Of a stretch of DNA of 37,699 nucleotides, positions 1 to 6,948 are shown piece by piece. Source of the DNA: Micromonospora foliorum (GTDB taxonomy: Bacteria; Actinomycetota; Actinomycetes; Mycobacteriales; Micromonosporaceae); the NCBI RefSeq assembly GCF_022229015.1, contig NZ_JAKKFF010000532.1:1-37699 (forward strand), in the 5' to 3' direction. The notes beneath the pieces are model-generated. The model was not told where the DNA came from. It worked only from the letters and a program-made list of their open reading frames with translations, and did not search any database. A program made the translations under genes and the position numbers. Position 1 is the stretch's first letter; every line of letters begins with the position of its first letter.

Positions 1-1685
1 CAGTCGAGTTCGCGGACGACCGCGTCCCGCATCAGGGCGGCGATCCGCTTGTTGGTCCGGTTGACCTTGCCGACCACGTCGGGCCAGACGCGGCGGACCG
101 CGACCGCGTCCAGCGCGGCGGCCGGCGCGCCCGGTCGGGCCGGCGCGGGCGTGGCCGGGTCGGGCAGCACCGCCGACGGTGGCACCACGCGACGCGGGGC
201 CGGCCCGGCGGGCGAGACGGGTACGGCCTGGTCAGCCGGGCCCGACCCGGTCGACGCGCCCGGGGAAGCCGGGATCGGCGAATCGGCCGCCGAGACGTAC
301 GAGGCCGGAGCACCGGAGGTCGGAACGTGCGCGGCGGGTGCCCCGGTGACCGAGGCAGCCGGGGCGGGAGCGCCCGCAGCGCTCTGGGTCGGGGACGCCG
401 CCGAATCGACCGCCCACGGCGGTGCGGAGGTCGGGGCGTTCGCGGGTGCCGGGGTGGCGGCAGCCGGGACCGGGGTGGCTGGCTCTGGGCGTACCCCTGG
501 GTTGTTGGGCGCGTCGGTGGCGCCCAGGGTGAGCCGACGTTCCATCCGCTCCAGGCGCTGGAGCAGGCCGCCGGTGGAGTCGTCCACGCCGGGCAGCAGC
601 ATCCGGGCGCAGATCAGCTCCAGCAGGAGGCGGGGCGCGGTGGTGCCGCGCATCTCCACCAGGCCGTCGTGCACGATGTCGGCGCAGCGGGAGAGCGTGG
701 CCGGGCCGAGTTGCGAAGCCTGGGCGGCCATCCGCTCGATCTGGTCGGCCGGCCCGTCGATCAGGCCCTTCGCGGCGGCGTCCGGCACCTGCTGGATCAC
801 GATCAGGTCGCGCAGCCGTTCCAGCAGGTCGGAGGCGAACCGGCGCGGGTCGTGCCCGGCCTCGGCCACCCGGTCGACGGTGGCGTACGCGGCGGCGCCG
901 TCCCCGGCGGCCAGCGCGTCGCACATCTCGTCGATCAACGCGGCGTCGGTGACCCCGAGCAGGGCGGCGGCCCGTGCGTAGCTGACACCCTCCGGACCGG
1001 CCCCGGCGATGAGCTGGTCGAGCACGGAGAGGCTGTCGCGGGCGCTGCCGCCACCGGCGCGGACCACCAGCGGGAAGACCGCCGGTTCGACGGAGACGCC
1101 CTCGGCCTGGGTGAGTTGCTCCAGGTACGGGCGGAGCACCTTCGGCGGGATCAGCCGGAACGGGTAGTGGTGGGTCCGCGAGCGGATCGTGCCGAGGACC
1201 TTCTCCGGTTCGGTGGTCGCGAAGATGAACTTGACGTACTCCGGAGGCTCCTCGACCAGCTTGAGCAGGGCGTTGAAGCCCTGGGTCGAGACCATGTGCG
1301 CCTCGTCGATGACGTAGATCTTGAAGCGGCTGCTGGCCGGCGCGAAGAAGGCGCGCTCGCGCAGCTCGCGGGCGTCGTCGACACCACCGTGGCTGGCCGC
1401 GTCGATCTCGATCACGTCGATCGAACCGGCGCCGTCGGTGGCGAGCGAGCGGCAGGACTCACACTTGCCGCACGGCTCCGGGGTGGGGCCCTGCTCACAG
1501 TTGAGCGAGCGGGCCAGGATCCGGGCGCTGGAGGTCTTGCCGCAGCCGCGTGGGCCGGAGAAGAGGTAGGCGTGGTTGAGCCGTCCGCTGCGCAGCGCCT
1601 GCGACAGCGGCTCGGTCACGTGCTCCTGACCGATGACCTCAGCGAAGGTACGCGGCCGGTACTTGCGGTAGAGCGCCAGCGTCAC
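1..1685 (-). CDS. dnaX: DNA polymerase III subunit gamma/tau, 3' end outside the window
   Basis: This is the clamp-loader ATPase subunit of the replicative DNA polymerase, acting at the replication fork in the cytoplasm. The GTG start at 1685 follows an AGGAGG box (revcomp around 1690-1697) and opens VTLALYRKYRPRTF, the classic DnaX N-terminus. Walker A GPRGCGKT lies at residues 44-51. The zinc-binding cysteines are C63, C72, C75 and C78, and DEAH (Walker B) is at 127-130. After the AAA+ and lid domains (to about residue 400) comes an Ala/Pro-rich linker typical of actinobacterial tau. The frame is still open at base 1, so the C-terminal tau region is cut by the window edge. The gene lies next to the SRP RNA gene, a usual actinobacterial neighbour. 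Family assignment is very secure. Confidence 0.97.
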   Translation of the reverse strand, partial: MTLALYRKYRPRTFAEVIGQEHVTEPLSQALRSGRLNHAYLFSGPRGCGKTSSARILARSLNCEQGPTPEPCGKCESCRSLATDGAGSIDVIEIDAASHGGVDDARELRERAFFAPASSRFKIYVIDEAHMVSTQGFNALLKLVEEPPEYVKFIFATTEPEKVLGTIRSRTHHYPFRLIPPKVLRPYLEQLTQAEGVSVEPAVFPLVVRAGGGSARDSLSVLDQLIAGAGPEGVSYARAAALLGVTDAALIDEMCDALAAGDGAAAYATVDRVAEAGHDPRRFASDLLERLRDLIVIQQVPDAAAKGLIDGPADQIERMAAQASQLGPATLSRCADIVHDGLVEMRGTTAPRLLLELICARMLLPGVDDSTGGLLQRLERMERRLTLGATDAPNNPGVRPEPATPVPAAATPAPANAPTSAPPWAVDSAASPTQSAAGAPAPAASVTGAPAAHVPTSGAPASYVSAADSPIPASPGASTGSGPADQAVPVSPAGPAPRRVVPPSAVLPDPATPAPARPGAPAAALDAVAVRRVWPDVVGKVNRTNKRIAALMRDAVVRELD

Positions 1686-1802
1686 TCGTCCCGCCTCCTC
1701 TCGACCGAGCCATTCTGCGCCGGTCGGGCGCGGGTGACCACCCACCACCCCGGGGCGCCTGGGCCTTCGGACTTGATCGACTCAGCTTCCCGGCCGCCGG
1801 GC

Positions 1803-1882
1803 TTGATCGACTCGGCTTCCTGGAAACCGCGGTGTCCGTGTGGCCGGGACACCGCGACATCACGGATGCCGAGTGGATCAAC
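1803..1882. repeat. Imperfect 80-bp palindrome between dnaX and the SRP RNA gene
   Basis: Two arms of about 35 nt (1803-1837 and 1847-1882) are largely complementary around a short loop. The inner 10 bp (CGCGGTGTCC at 1828-1837 against 1847-1856) pair perfectly. The 5' arm motif CTTGATCGACTC is also present as a direct copy at 1772-1790, 30 bp upstream of the copy at 1802-1820. It could act as an additional terminator downstream of the minus-strand SRP RNA gene, or be a dispersed palindromic repeat. Only the symmetry is seen directly. Confidence 0.5.
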
Positions 1883-1898
1883 CGGCCCACAGACAAAA

Positions 1899-1988
1899 AG
1901 GCCTCCCGTGCACCCGGCAGAGCTCGCTTATCCTTGCTGCCTTCCGGCCCTGGGGAGGTTCACGAGATACCGCCGCACGGGAGGTGAC
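1899..1988 (-). ncRNA. ffs: Signal recognition particle RNA, small bacterial 4.5S type
   Basis: The minus strand carries the universal SRP domain IV core: a GGGCCGGAAGGCAGCA-type sequence at about 1936-1951, containing the GGAA tetraloop and the asymmetric internal loop that bind Ffh. The ends close through a long stem, CCTCCCGTGC (around 1976-1985) against GCACGGGAGG (1902-1911). The 3' end is followed by a run of five T on the minus strand (1894-1898), consistent with intrinsic termination. Length is near 90 nt, as expected for the small bacterial form. The exact 5' and 3' ends are estimated from the stem to within a few bases. It lies upstream of dnaX on the same strand. Confidence 0.93.
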
Positions 1989-2068
1989 GCCCAGCCTACC
2001 CGACCGCCCGTCGATCTTCAGGGGGTGGTGGGGTGGCCCGGCCGACACGGGCCTGTATCCTGGCTCGC

Positions 2069-2153
2069 GGAGGATTCGCCTAGAGGCCTAGGGCGCACGC
2101 TTGGAAAGCGTGTTGGGTTTACACCCTCACGAGTTCGAATCTCGTATCCTCCG
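2069..2153 (+). tRNA. tRNA-Ser, anticodon GGA
   Basis: The acceptor stem GGAGGAT (2069-2075) pairs with ATCCTCC (2146-2152). The anticodon loop TTGGAAA gives anticodon GGA, serine. A long variable arm and a GTTCGAAT T-loop are present, as expected of a class II tRNA. No CCA is encoded. The gene is intact here, but its 3' portion from base 2100 is part of a 61-bp direct repeat, so it is the integration target of the element that follows. The 3' half is probably element-supplied. Confidence 0.97.
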
Positions 2154-2160
2154 CTCGCCT
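2100..2160 (+). other. Left attachment site (attL), 61-bp core
   Basis: Bases 2100-2160 are identical to 21374-21434. The core starts at the last base before the anticodon loop of tRNA-Ser(GGA) and runs 7 bp past the tRNA end. After a single mismatch (C at 2161, G at 21435) a further 28 bp are identical (2162-2189 and 21436-21463), including the first arm of the terminator. This is the typical layout for a tyrosine-integrase element that uses a tRNA 3' end as attB and restores the tRNA on integration. Confidence 0.93.
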
Positions 2161-2175
2161 CAGCAGCACGAACGA

Positions 2176-2204
2176 CAGGGCCGGCCCCACGGGGACCGGC
2201 CCTG
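2176..2204 (+). terminator. Hairpin terminator after tRNA-Ser (left copy)
   Basis: CAGGGCCGG-CCCC pairs with GGGG-A-CCGGCCCTG and is followed by a T-containing stretch (GTCGTTTCT). It lies 23 bp after the tRNA end. A closely similar hairpin sits at the same distance from the right att copy (21450-21479). Confidence 0.7.
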
Positions 2205-2484
2205 AGTCGTTTCTACGGCCATCCTCGTCTCAGTCCTCGTCTCATTAGCTACACCTGTCGCCACCCAGCCTGCCGCCGGGAGACCCCTGGGCGCGGACCG
2301 ACAGTCGCCCTCGGAGGCCACACCGCCGGAACACGCCGCCTTCCGGTCCAGGCGTTTGGTTCAACCTCGGGGTAGCCAAGGATGCCGCCTCGACCTGGTC
2401 CGCAACCATGACGCTGCCGAGTCGGAGCAAGTCCCTTCGCCTCGCTCCGGGCCGATCTACCAAACGTCCGAGCCTGACCCGCGG

Positions 2485-2521
2485 CTTGTCAACGACAAGG
2501 GCGTTGCTTGTCATTGACAAG
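2485..2521. promoter_or_regulatory. Twin 15-bp palindromes, putative operator
   Basis: Two perfect dyads, CTTGTC-AAC-GACAAG (2485-2499) and CTTGTC-ATT-GACAAG (2507-2521), have centres 22 bp apart, about two helical turns, so both would face the same side of the DNA. A half-site CTTGTC follows at 2541-2546. They lie 165 bp upstream of the two-gene operon starting at 2686, within an otherwise gene-free stretch (2205-2685). The binding protein is unknown. The HTH protein encoded at 2895-3416 is one candidate. Confidence 0.55.
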
Positions 2522-2685
2522 AGCGATGGGTCCCACTGCTCTTGTCACTCAGCATTCAGCCCACGATCAATCGCACACTCTGTGCGCCACTGACGCCGAC
2601 CCTTGCTCTACCAATGACAGCGGCGCCCAAGTTGCACCTCGGGCGCCGCCATACTCCCAACCGCCGATCAGCAGAAGGAGTCTCC

Positions 2686-2898
2686 GTGAGGATACCCCCG
2701 ACCCATCACCCACTGGAACCCTTGACGAGCAAGCGCAAACAAGCAGGACGGCAATCTCTCACAGTGCGAGGGCTGGTCATTGGCTTGATATGCCTAGCGG
2801 GCGCCATCGTGATCCAGCGCCGCACCGGGGATCTCCTCATGTCAGCCGCGGCGTTTCCGATACTGCACGGATTCCTAAGTCACTGGGTAGCCGAATGA
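2686..2898 (+). CDS. Small membrane protein, unknown function
   Basis: This is a 70-residue protein with a GTG start at 2686 preceded by AGAAGGAG (2673-2680). The N-terminal third is polar and basic. Residues of about 28-45 (LVIGLICLAGAIVIQ) form one clear transmembrane helix, and a second weakly hydrophobic segment follows before the C-terminus. Its stop overlaps the start of the next gene in an ATGA arrangement, so the two are translationally coupled. I do not recognise the family. A longer open frame extends upstream in the same frame, but the ribosome binding site decides for the GTG start. GC is lower here than in the chromosomal flanks. Confidence 0.6.
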   Translation: MRIPPTHHPLEPLTSKRKQAGRQSLTVRGLVIGLICLAGAIVIQRRTGDLLMSAAAFPILHGFLSHWVAE

Positions 2899-3416
2899 CC
2901 AAGAGTAACCGGACGCCGCCCACGCCGGCCGTCTATTGGCTCATCAAGATAGAGTGCGAACGAACGTCATCCATTCTCGCTGCGCTAGAGGCGTCAACTA
3001 ACGCACTAAAGCTATCCGTTGTGGAGTTTGAGCGAATCTCCAGGCCGGCCGTCCTGCTCACTCGGCGTGTTAGGTGCAGCTACCCCGAGGAGGCCATAAT
3101 GGAGGCGTGGTCTCTAGGTGCCGAGATACGGCAACGAATCGGACAGGCCTTTCGGCCCACATCTGTGGTGGTGCATCTTGAGTCTGAACCCGAACCAATG
3201 CCGCCCGCGGTCTCCCTCTCGGAGATCGGCGCATATCTCAACGTTTCACGTCAACGCGCTCAGCAACTCTCGCGACAACCGGGCTTCCCTAAACCCCTCG
3301 GCAAAACCGCGAACGGGCCAATTTATGCGTTCTCGGATGTAGAACGCTACCAGACGACGCGAGAGATGAAGAAGGGTCGTGACAAGAAAGGGAATGTCTT
3401 CTGCCCTGCGCAATAG
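2895..3416 (+). CDS. HTH (MerR/AlpA-like) DNA-binding protein
   Basis: A protein of 173 residues, starting at the ATG that overlaps the previous stop (ATGA). The C-terminal third has the pattern LSEIGAYLNVSRQRAQQLSR followed by a proline and a two-strand wing (GPIYAFSDVERY). This matches the winged HTH of MerR, AlpA and excisionase-like proteins. The N-terminal 110 residues are unfamiliar; they include a segment (about 40-100) that could be a beta-alpha ligand or dimer domain. It ends at a 17-bp hairpin shared with the convergent integrase gene. It could regulate its own operon through the twin palindromes at 2485-2521, which is an inference. Excision control is another possible role, but a better Xis candidate lies next to int. 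Confidence 0.72.
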   Translation: MTKSNRTPPTPAVYWLIKIECERTSSILAALEASTNALKLSVVEFERISRPAVLLTRRVRCSYPEEAIMEAWSLGAEIRQRIGQAFRPTSVVVHLESEPEPMPPAVSLSEIGAYLNVSRQRAQQLSRQPGFPKPLGKTANGPIYAFSDVERYQTTREMKKGRDKKGNVFCPAQ

Positions 3417-3432
3417 ACGCACTCTGTAGTTC

Positions 3433-3470
3433 ATGCAGGTTGGGCCGAGCCCTCTCGGCCCAACCTGCAT
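3433..3470. terminator. Bidirectional terminator hairpin
   Basis: A perfect 17-bp stem (3433-3449 against 3454-3470) with a CCCT loop lies between the convergent HTH gene (stop 3416) and the integrase gene (stop 3475). There is no clear T-run on either side, as is common in actinobacteria. Confidence 0.85.
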
Positions 3471-3474
3471 GCAT

Positions 3475-4683
3475 TCAACTGCTGTTACCCCAGAACAGCC
3501 CACCAAGCTGCTCTGCTATATCTCGGCGTACCTGATCCGTCATGTGTTGGTATCGGACCGCCATGGCCGAGTTAGACCACCCCATGATGCCCATCACAGC
3601 GCGGCCCGAGACGCCTAGGACCAGAAGCGCAGTGGCGGCAGTATGCCGAGCATCGTGCAACCGGCCGTCGCGCACTCCGGCGAGCTTGAGCAGCCGTTTC
3701 CATTCGTCGTAGTCCGTCGCCTGGTGGACCGCCCGGCCGGTCGGTGAGGCGAACATCCAGCCCTCATCGCGCCAGAGCTGGGCGGCGGTTTCGCGTTCGG
3801 CGTCTTGTTCCTTCCGGTGCTGTCGGAGTAGGCCGATCAGGGCATCCGGCAGGCCGATTGAACGGCGCCCGGCCCGGGATTTGGTGTCCGCCGCTACCGG
3901 CCGCTCGTTCACCCGGTCGGGACACTGACCGGGCAACTTCTGCTCGCATTGCCCGTCGCACCCGTGCCGCCATTTCGGCCGGAGAAGCGCGCGGCGCACG
4001 GTCAGCGTTCCGTTGTCGAGATCCACGTCCGGCCATTTCAGGCCGAGCGCTTCACCTTGGCGCAGCCCGAGGGCGAGCGCTACCGCCCACCGGGCGCTGC
4101 TCCGCCGCGATGCCGCCGCACGAAGGATCGCCTGCACCTCGGGAATGGAGTACGGCTGCACCTCGGTATCCGGGAGGCGGGGCGGCTTAGCCAGCGCAGC
4201 GGGATTCCGCGCGAGGTGCCCCCGGCGCACTGCCTCGCCGAGCGCGGTGCGGATCGTCCGGTGCGCCTGGTGGGCAGTTCCGGCCGCGCTGCCGTTGGCC
4301 AACATCCGGGCGTACAGCTTCTCCAGGTGCTCTGGCTCCAGGCGGTCGAGGCGGTGGGCGCCCACGCCTGGGATCAAGTGCCGACGGACTGCCACCCGGT
4401 AGCCGTCGAGGGTGTTCGTACGAATCACCGGGCCGGCGATGTTCTCGACCCAGTGCGTGAGCCACTTCTCGACCGTCCAGCGCTGCCCCGGCTTCCGGAC
4501 AGTGCCGTTGTCCCGCTCCCGTTCGAGGGCGCGAACCTTGCGGATCACCTCGGCCTCGGTCTTCGCCTGGACATGCCGCCGGTCCGGCTTCCCGTTGTCC
4601 TTCACACCGACTGTCACGCGGCCGTGCCAGTAGCCGTCACCGCCCTTGTAGATGCTCGATGCGCCGTTTGGCTTGCGTCCCAT
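3475..4683 (-). CDS. int: Tyrosine site-specific integrase
   Basis: This 402-residue phage-type recombinase catalyses att-site recombination between the element and the tRNA-Ser gene. The N-terminus (1-60) looks like the small arm-type DNA-binding domain, followed by a SAM-like core-binding domain (about 68-160) and the catalytic domain. Catalytic residues can be placed: R208 in LGLRQGEALGL, K268 in the beta-hairpin (DTKSRAGRRS), H343 and R346 in HDARH, W369 in the position often held by His, and nucleophile Y378 in RYQHM. A cysteine-containing insertion (C242, C246, C254) lies between strands, as I recall from AICE integrases. ATG 4683 has AAAGGAG 8 nt upstream. It lies 16 nt downstream of xis and about 1.3 kb from attL. 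All catalytic positions are intact. Confidence 0.95.
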   Translation of the reverse strand: MGRKPNGASSIYKGGDGYWHGRVTVGVKDNGKPDRRHVQAKTEAEVIRKVRALERERDNGTVRKPGQRWTVEKWLTHWVENIAGPVIRTNTLDGYRVAVRRHLIPGVGAHRLDRLEPEHLEKLYARMLANGSAAGTAHQAHRTIRTALGEAVRRGHLARNPAALAKPPRLPDTEVQPYSIPEVQAILRAAASRRSSARWAVALALGLRQGEALGLKWPDVDLDNGTLTVRRALLRPKWRHGCDGQCEQKLPGQCPDRVNERPVAADTKSRAGRRSIGLPDALIGLLRQHRKEQDAERETAAQLWRDEGWMFASPTGRAVHQATDYDEWKRLLKLAGVRDGRLHDARHTAATALLVLGVSGRAVMGIMGWSNSAMAVRYQHMTDQVRRDIAEQLGGLFWGNSS

Positions 4684-4699
4684 TGGCTGGCTCCTTTCG

Positions 4700-4909
4700 T
4701 CAGGCGGCGTGATCGAGGTGGGTCGGCTCGGCGAGCAAGTTCCGCACGTATTCGTCCAGGCAGAACGTCGGCACCCGGCGGAGACGGCCGATGGTGACGG
4801 TGCGAATCTGGCCGGTCTTGATAAGGGCGTACATGGTGGTACGGCCGATGCCGAGGCGGTGGGCAGCTTCTTCGATGGTCAGGACGACGCGAATTTCTGG
4901 CGTGGGCAC
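4700..4909 (-). CDS. xis: Excisionase / helix-turn-helix directionality factor
   Basis: A 69-residue protein with a MerR-like winged HTH: LTIEEAAHRLGIGRTTMYAL (about 10-29), then a basic turn and a strand RRVPTF, then LDEYVRNLL. It matches the excisionase-family HTH used by AICEs and actinophages. The GTG start at 4909 follows GGGGAG. The gene directly precedes int on the same strand, as in pSAM2-like elements, so it most likely bends att DNA to favour excision. A purely transcriptional role is the alternative. Confidence 0.88.
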   Translation of the reverse strand: MPTPEIRVVLTIEEAAHRLGIGRTTMYALIKTGQIRTVTIGRLRRVPTFCLDEYVRNLLAEPTHLDHAA

Positions 4910-5160
4910 GGCTTCTCCCCGTGGTTCCGCTAAGTCGAGAGCGCCGGTGGTGGGCGTTCCCGTCGGGCGAGGGTCAGTTGCTAGGTACAGCAGGCGAATC
5001 GATGACGGCCGTTGGAACGGGCGGCTGAGATTGCCGTAGAGCCAAGATTTCGAGCGGGCCGGGGTGATGGCATGGGCCGGTTCGGCTCAAGGGCTCTCAG
5101 CGGGCCGGTCTGCGCGGGTCGGTCGCGGTGATCGGCGCTCGTTGCGGGAAGGGCTGAACC
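4910..5160. other. Gene-free spacer between xis and the repeat cluster
   Basis: I see no credible coding frame or strong symmetry here. It probably contains the promoter of the minus-strand xis-int unit. Confidence 0.4.
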
Positions 5161-5375
5161 ATCTCCGCATCTCCGCATCTCCGCAAACATGGCTGTGAGC
5201 TGCGCGAATACTTGCGGAGATGGTCGGAGGTGGTGAGCGGTCATCTCCGCAAAGAGCGGCGGTCTCCGCAGTTGGTTGCGGAGATGCGGAGATCGATAGT
5301 CCCCTTGGTTCTGATCTCCGCAGAGTGTTTCCCCTGGTAGGAGCGGTCGGTGCGGCGTTGCGGAGATGCGGAGAT
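5161..5375. repeat. Cluster of ten ATCTCCGC iteron-like repeats, putative origin
   Basis: Perfect ATCTCCGC copies start at 5161, 5169, 5177, 5243 and 5314. Perfect inverse copies GCGGAGAT start at 5214, 5278, 5286, 5360 and 5368. A one-base variant lies at 5262. The first three are in direct tandem with an 8-bp period, and the inverse ones include two tandem pairs, so the set forms nested inverted repeats. It sits directly downstream of the replication ATPase gene and upstream of xis-int. Iterons near rep genes usually mark an origin of replication. Eight-bp repeats are also the recognition unit of TraB-type transfer proteins, so a transfer locus is the alternative. Confidence 0.7.
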
Positions 5376-5388
5376 GGTTCAGCGGGTT

Positions 5389-6948
5389 TCACCCCTCGTG
5401 GCGTTCGACCCAGAACACGGACCGATCGCCTCGGTCGTTGCGGCCGGCGCGGACGACGTGCTCACCGCGCCACCGCCCGGCCTGCCCGGTCAGGAGTCGG
5501 CCGAGTTGCAGGGGGTTGGGTAGGCGGCCGTTGTGGGTGGTGATGAACTGCCCGTCCCACGGGTCGTTGACGTCGCTGCCGAGGTGCATGGGTTCGCCGT
5601 CTTGCCGGAGTTCGGCGGCGGTCATCGCGCGGCCGCCGTGGCGGTCGTGCCAGCAGGTGAGGAACGCGCGCCAGCGCGTTTCGTCTTCGTCGATCTCACG
5701 GATATCGGCTGCGTTGGTGAGGAATCCGTCGATGCCGTGGTGGGCGAGGAACCCGCCGAGGGCTTGCGCCCAGGGGGTGAACTGCCGCATCGACAACCCG
5801 GACACCTTTGGTGCTCCCCGTCTTGTCCAGTCGAGCACCAGCACGAGTAGGTGCCATAGGACGGTGAGTTGGTTGGCCGGGTCGGTGATCCACTGGTCGA
5901 GGTGGGGGATGCCGAACCCGCGTTGGTCGCGTAGCTCGGGGCGGGGCATGTCCGGGTCGAGGCGCACCCGCACGGTGCGGGAGGCCATGTCCCCGCCGAC
6001 CTGGAGGTTGTTGCCGGTGGCCATCCATAGCCGGTCGTTGACGGTGGCGACGTTGCGCGACGCACCCAACTGCCGGTCGGACCACACGCCGGAGGTGACG
6101 AGCTGGGCGAGCACGGCCGAGTCGATGACGGTGCCCTCGGCCAGGTTGTCCCAGATCACGACGCCGACCTGCTCGGCCAGCACCGCCGTGATGGACTTGC
6201 GCAGTTCCTCATCGGAGTAGGCCCAGGTCATGACGCGCTGGCCGTAGAGCATCCCCGGCCCGGCCGTGAGGATCGTCTTACCGGACGACGGCATGGTGGC
6301 GTCGATCAACGCGAACGGCGTCAGGCTGCGGGTGAAGTGCCGCAGGATCGGCGTGGCCAGCAGCGCCACGTAGTTAGCCCGGTCAGCCGCGGATGCCCAC
6401 GGGAAGTCGCGTAGGAACCGGCCGAGTAGGAACGTTCGCGCCTCGTCTACCTGCTCCGGGGTTGGCTCGTCCGGCACGGGCGGCAGCGCCACTTTGGATG
6501 CCAGGTAGAGGCCGGTCGCCGGGTCGTAGCCGGGTTGCTGCAATAGGGTGCCGTCACGGCGCAGCACCGGGGCACCGATGATCCCGCGCAGCGGCGGCAC
6601 CCCGGGCCATGTCTTTCCAGCCAGCACCGAGGCCAGGATGTCCCGAGGTGGGGTCACTTCGTCTTCGTAGACCTCGGGGTCGCCGGTGTCGCTCTTGCGG
6701 GTCTTGAGCCGGTACACGTAGGCGTGTTCGGCGAGCAGCCCGGCCAGGCCGGCGGGGTTGACCATGCTGGCCGACACCGGCAGCGGGGAGTCCTCGTCGG
6801 CGGCGGTGGCCAGGCCACCGGAGACGGCTTCCATGTGCACGAGGGAACCGGCGGACACGTAGGTGTCGGGTAGCAGCCCGTCGACCAGCGCCGCTTTGAG
6901 CACGCGGATGGTTTCGGGGCCGGAGCCGATCTGCAACCGGGTGCTCAT
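5389..6948 (-). CDS. Replication ATPase / helicase-like partner of Prim-Pol
   Basis: This 519-residue P-loop ATPase starts at the ATG (6948) that overlaps the Prim-Pol stop (ATGA). Residues 1-200 are a variable N-terminal part. A nucleotide-binding core follows with Walker A-like PSSGKT at 220-225 and Walker B VVIWDN at 263-268. A sensor-like ATGNN and a conserved arginine stretch (SRTVRVRLD) lie around 325-345. The arrangement resembles primase-associated phage helicases of the D5/DUF3987 type. With the upstream Prim-Pol it forms the element's replication module, presumably unwinding DNA at the adjacent repeat cluster, where the gene ends 14 bp away. Helicase activity is inferred from context and motif layout. 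An earlier in-frame ATG at 7302 lies inside Prim-Pol and is disregarded. Confidence 0.8.
   Translation of the reverse strand: MSTRLQIGSGPETIRVLKAALVDGLLPDTYVSAGSLVHMEAVSGGLATAADEDSPLPVSASMVNPAGLAGLLAEHAYVYRLKTRKSDTGDPEVYEDEVTPPRDILASVLAGKTWPGVPPLRGIIGAPVLRRDGTLLQQPGYDPATGLYLASKVALPPVPDEPTPEQVDEARTFLLGRFLRDFPWASAADRANYVALLATPILRHFTRSLTPFALIDATMPSSGKTILTAGPGMLYGQRVMTWAYSDEELRKSITAVLAEQVGVVIWDNLAEGTVIDSAVLAQLVTSGVWSDRQLGASRNVATVNDRLWMATGNNLQVGGDMASRTVRVRLDPDMPRPELRDQRGFGIPHLDQWITDPANQLTVLWHLLVLVLDWTRRGAPKVSGLSMRQFTPWAQALGGFLAHHGIDGFLTNAADIREIDEDETRWRAFLTCWHDRHGGRAMTAAELRQDGEPMHLGSDVNDPWDGQFITTHNGRLPNPLQLGRLLTGQAGRWRGEHVVRAGRNDRGDRSVFWVERHEG

Noticed and set aside
327..2375. A 682-residue plus-strand open frame across dnaX, the SRP RNA and tRNA genes
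   Set aside because: It is antisense to dnaX and passes through two RNA genes; the sequence is low-complexity Arg/Gly/Ala-rich, typical of high-GC shadows.
5161..5375. A CRISPR array at the ATCTCCGC repeats
   Set aside because: The repeat unit is 8 bp, occurs in both orientations and has irregular spacing, with no cas genes nearby.
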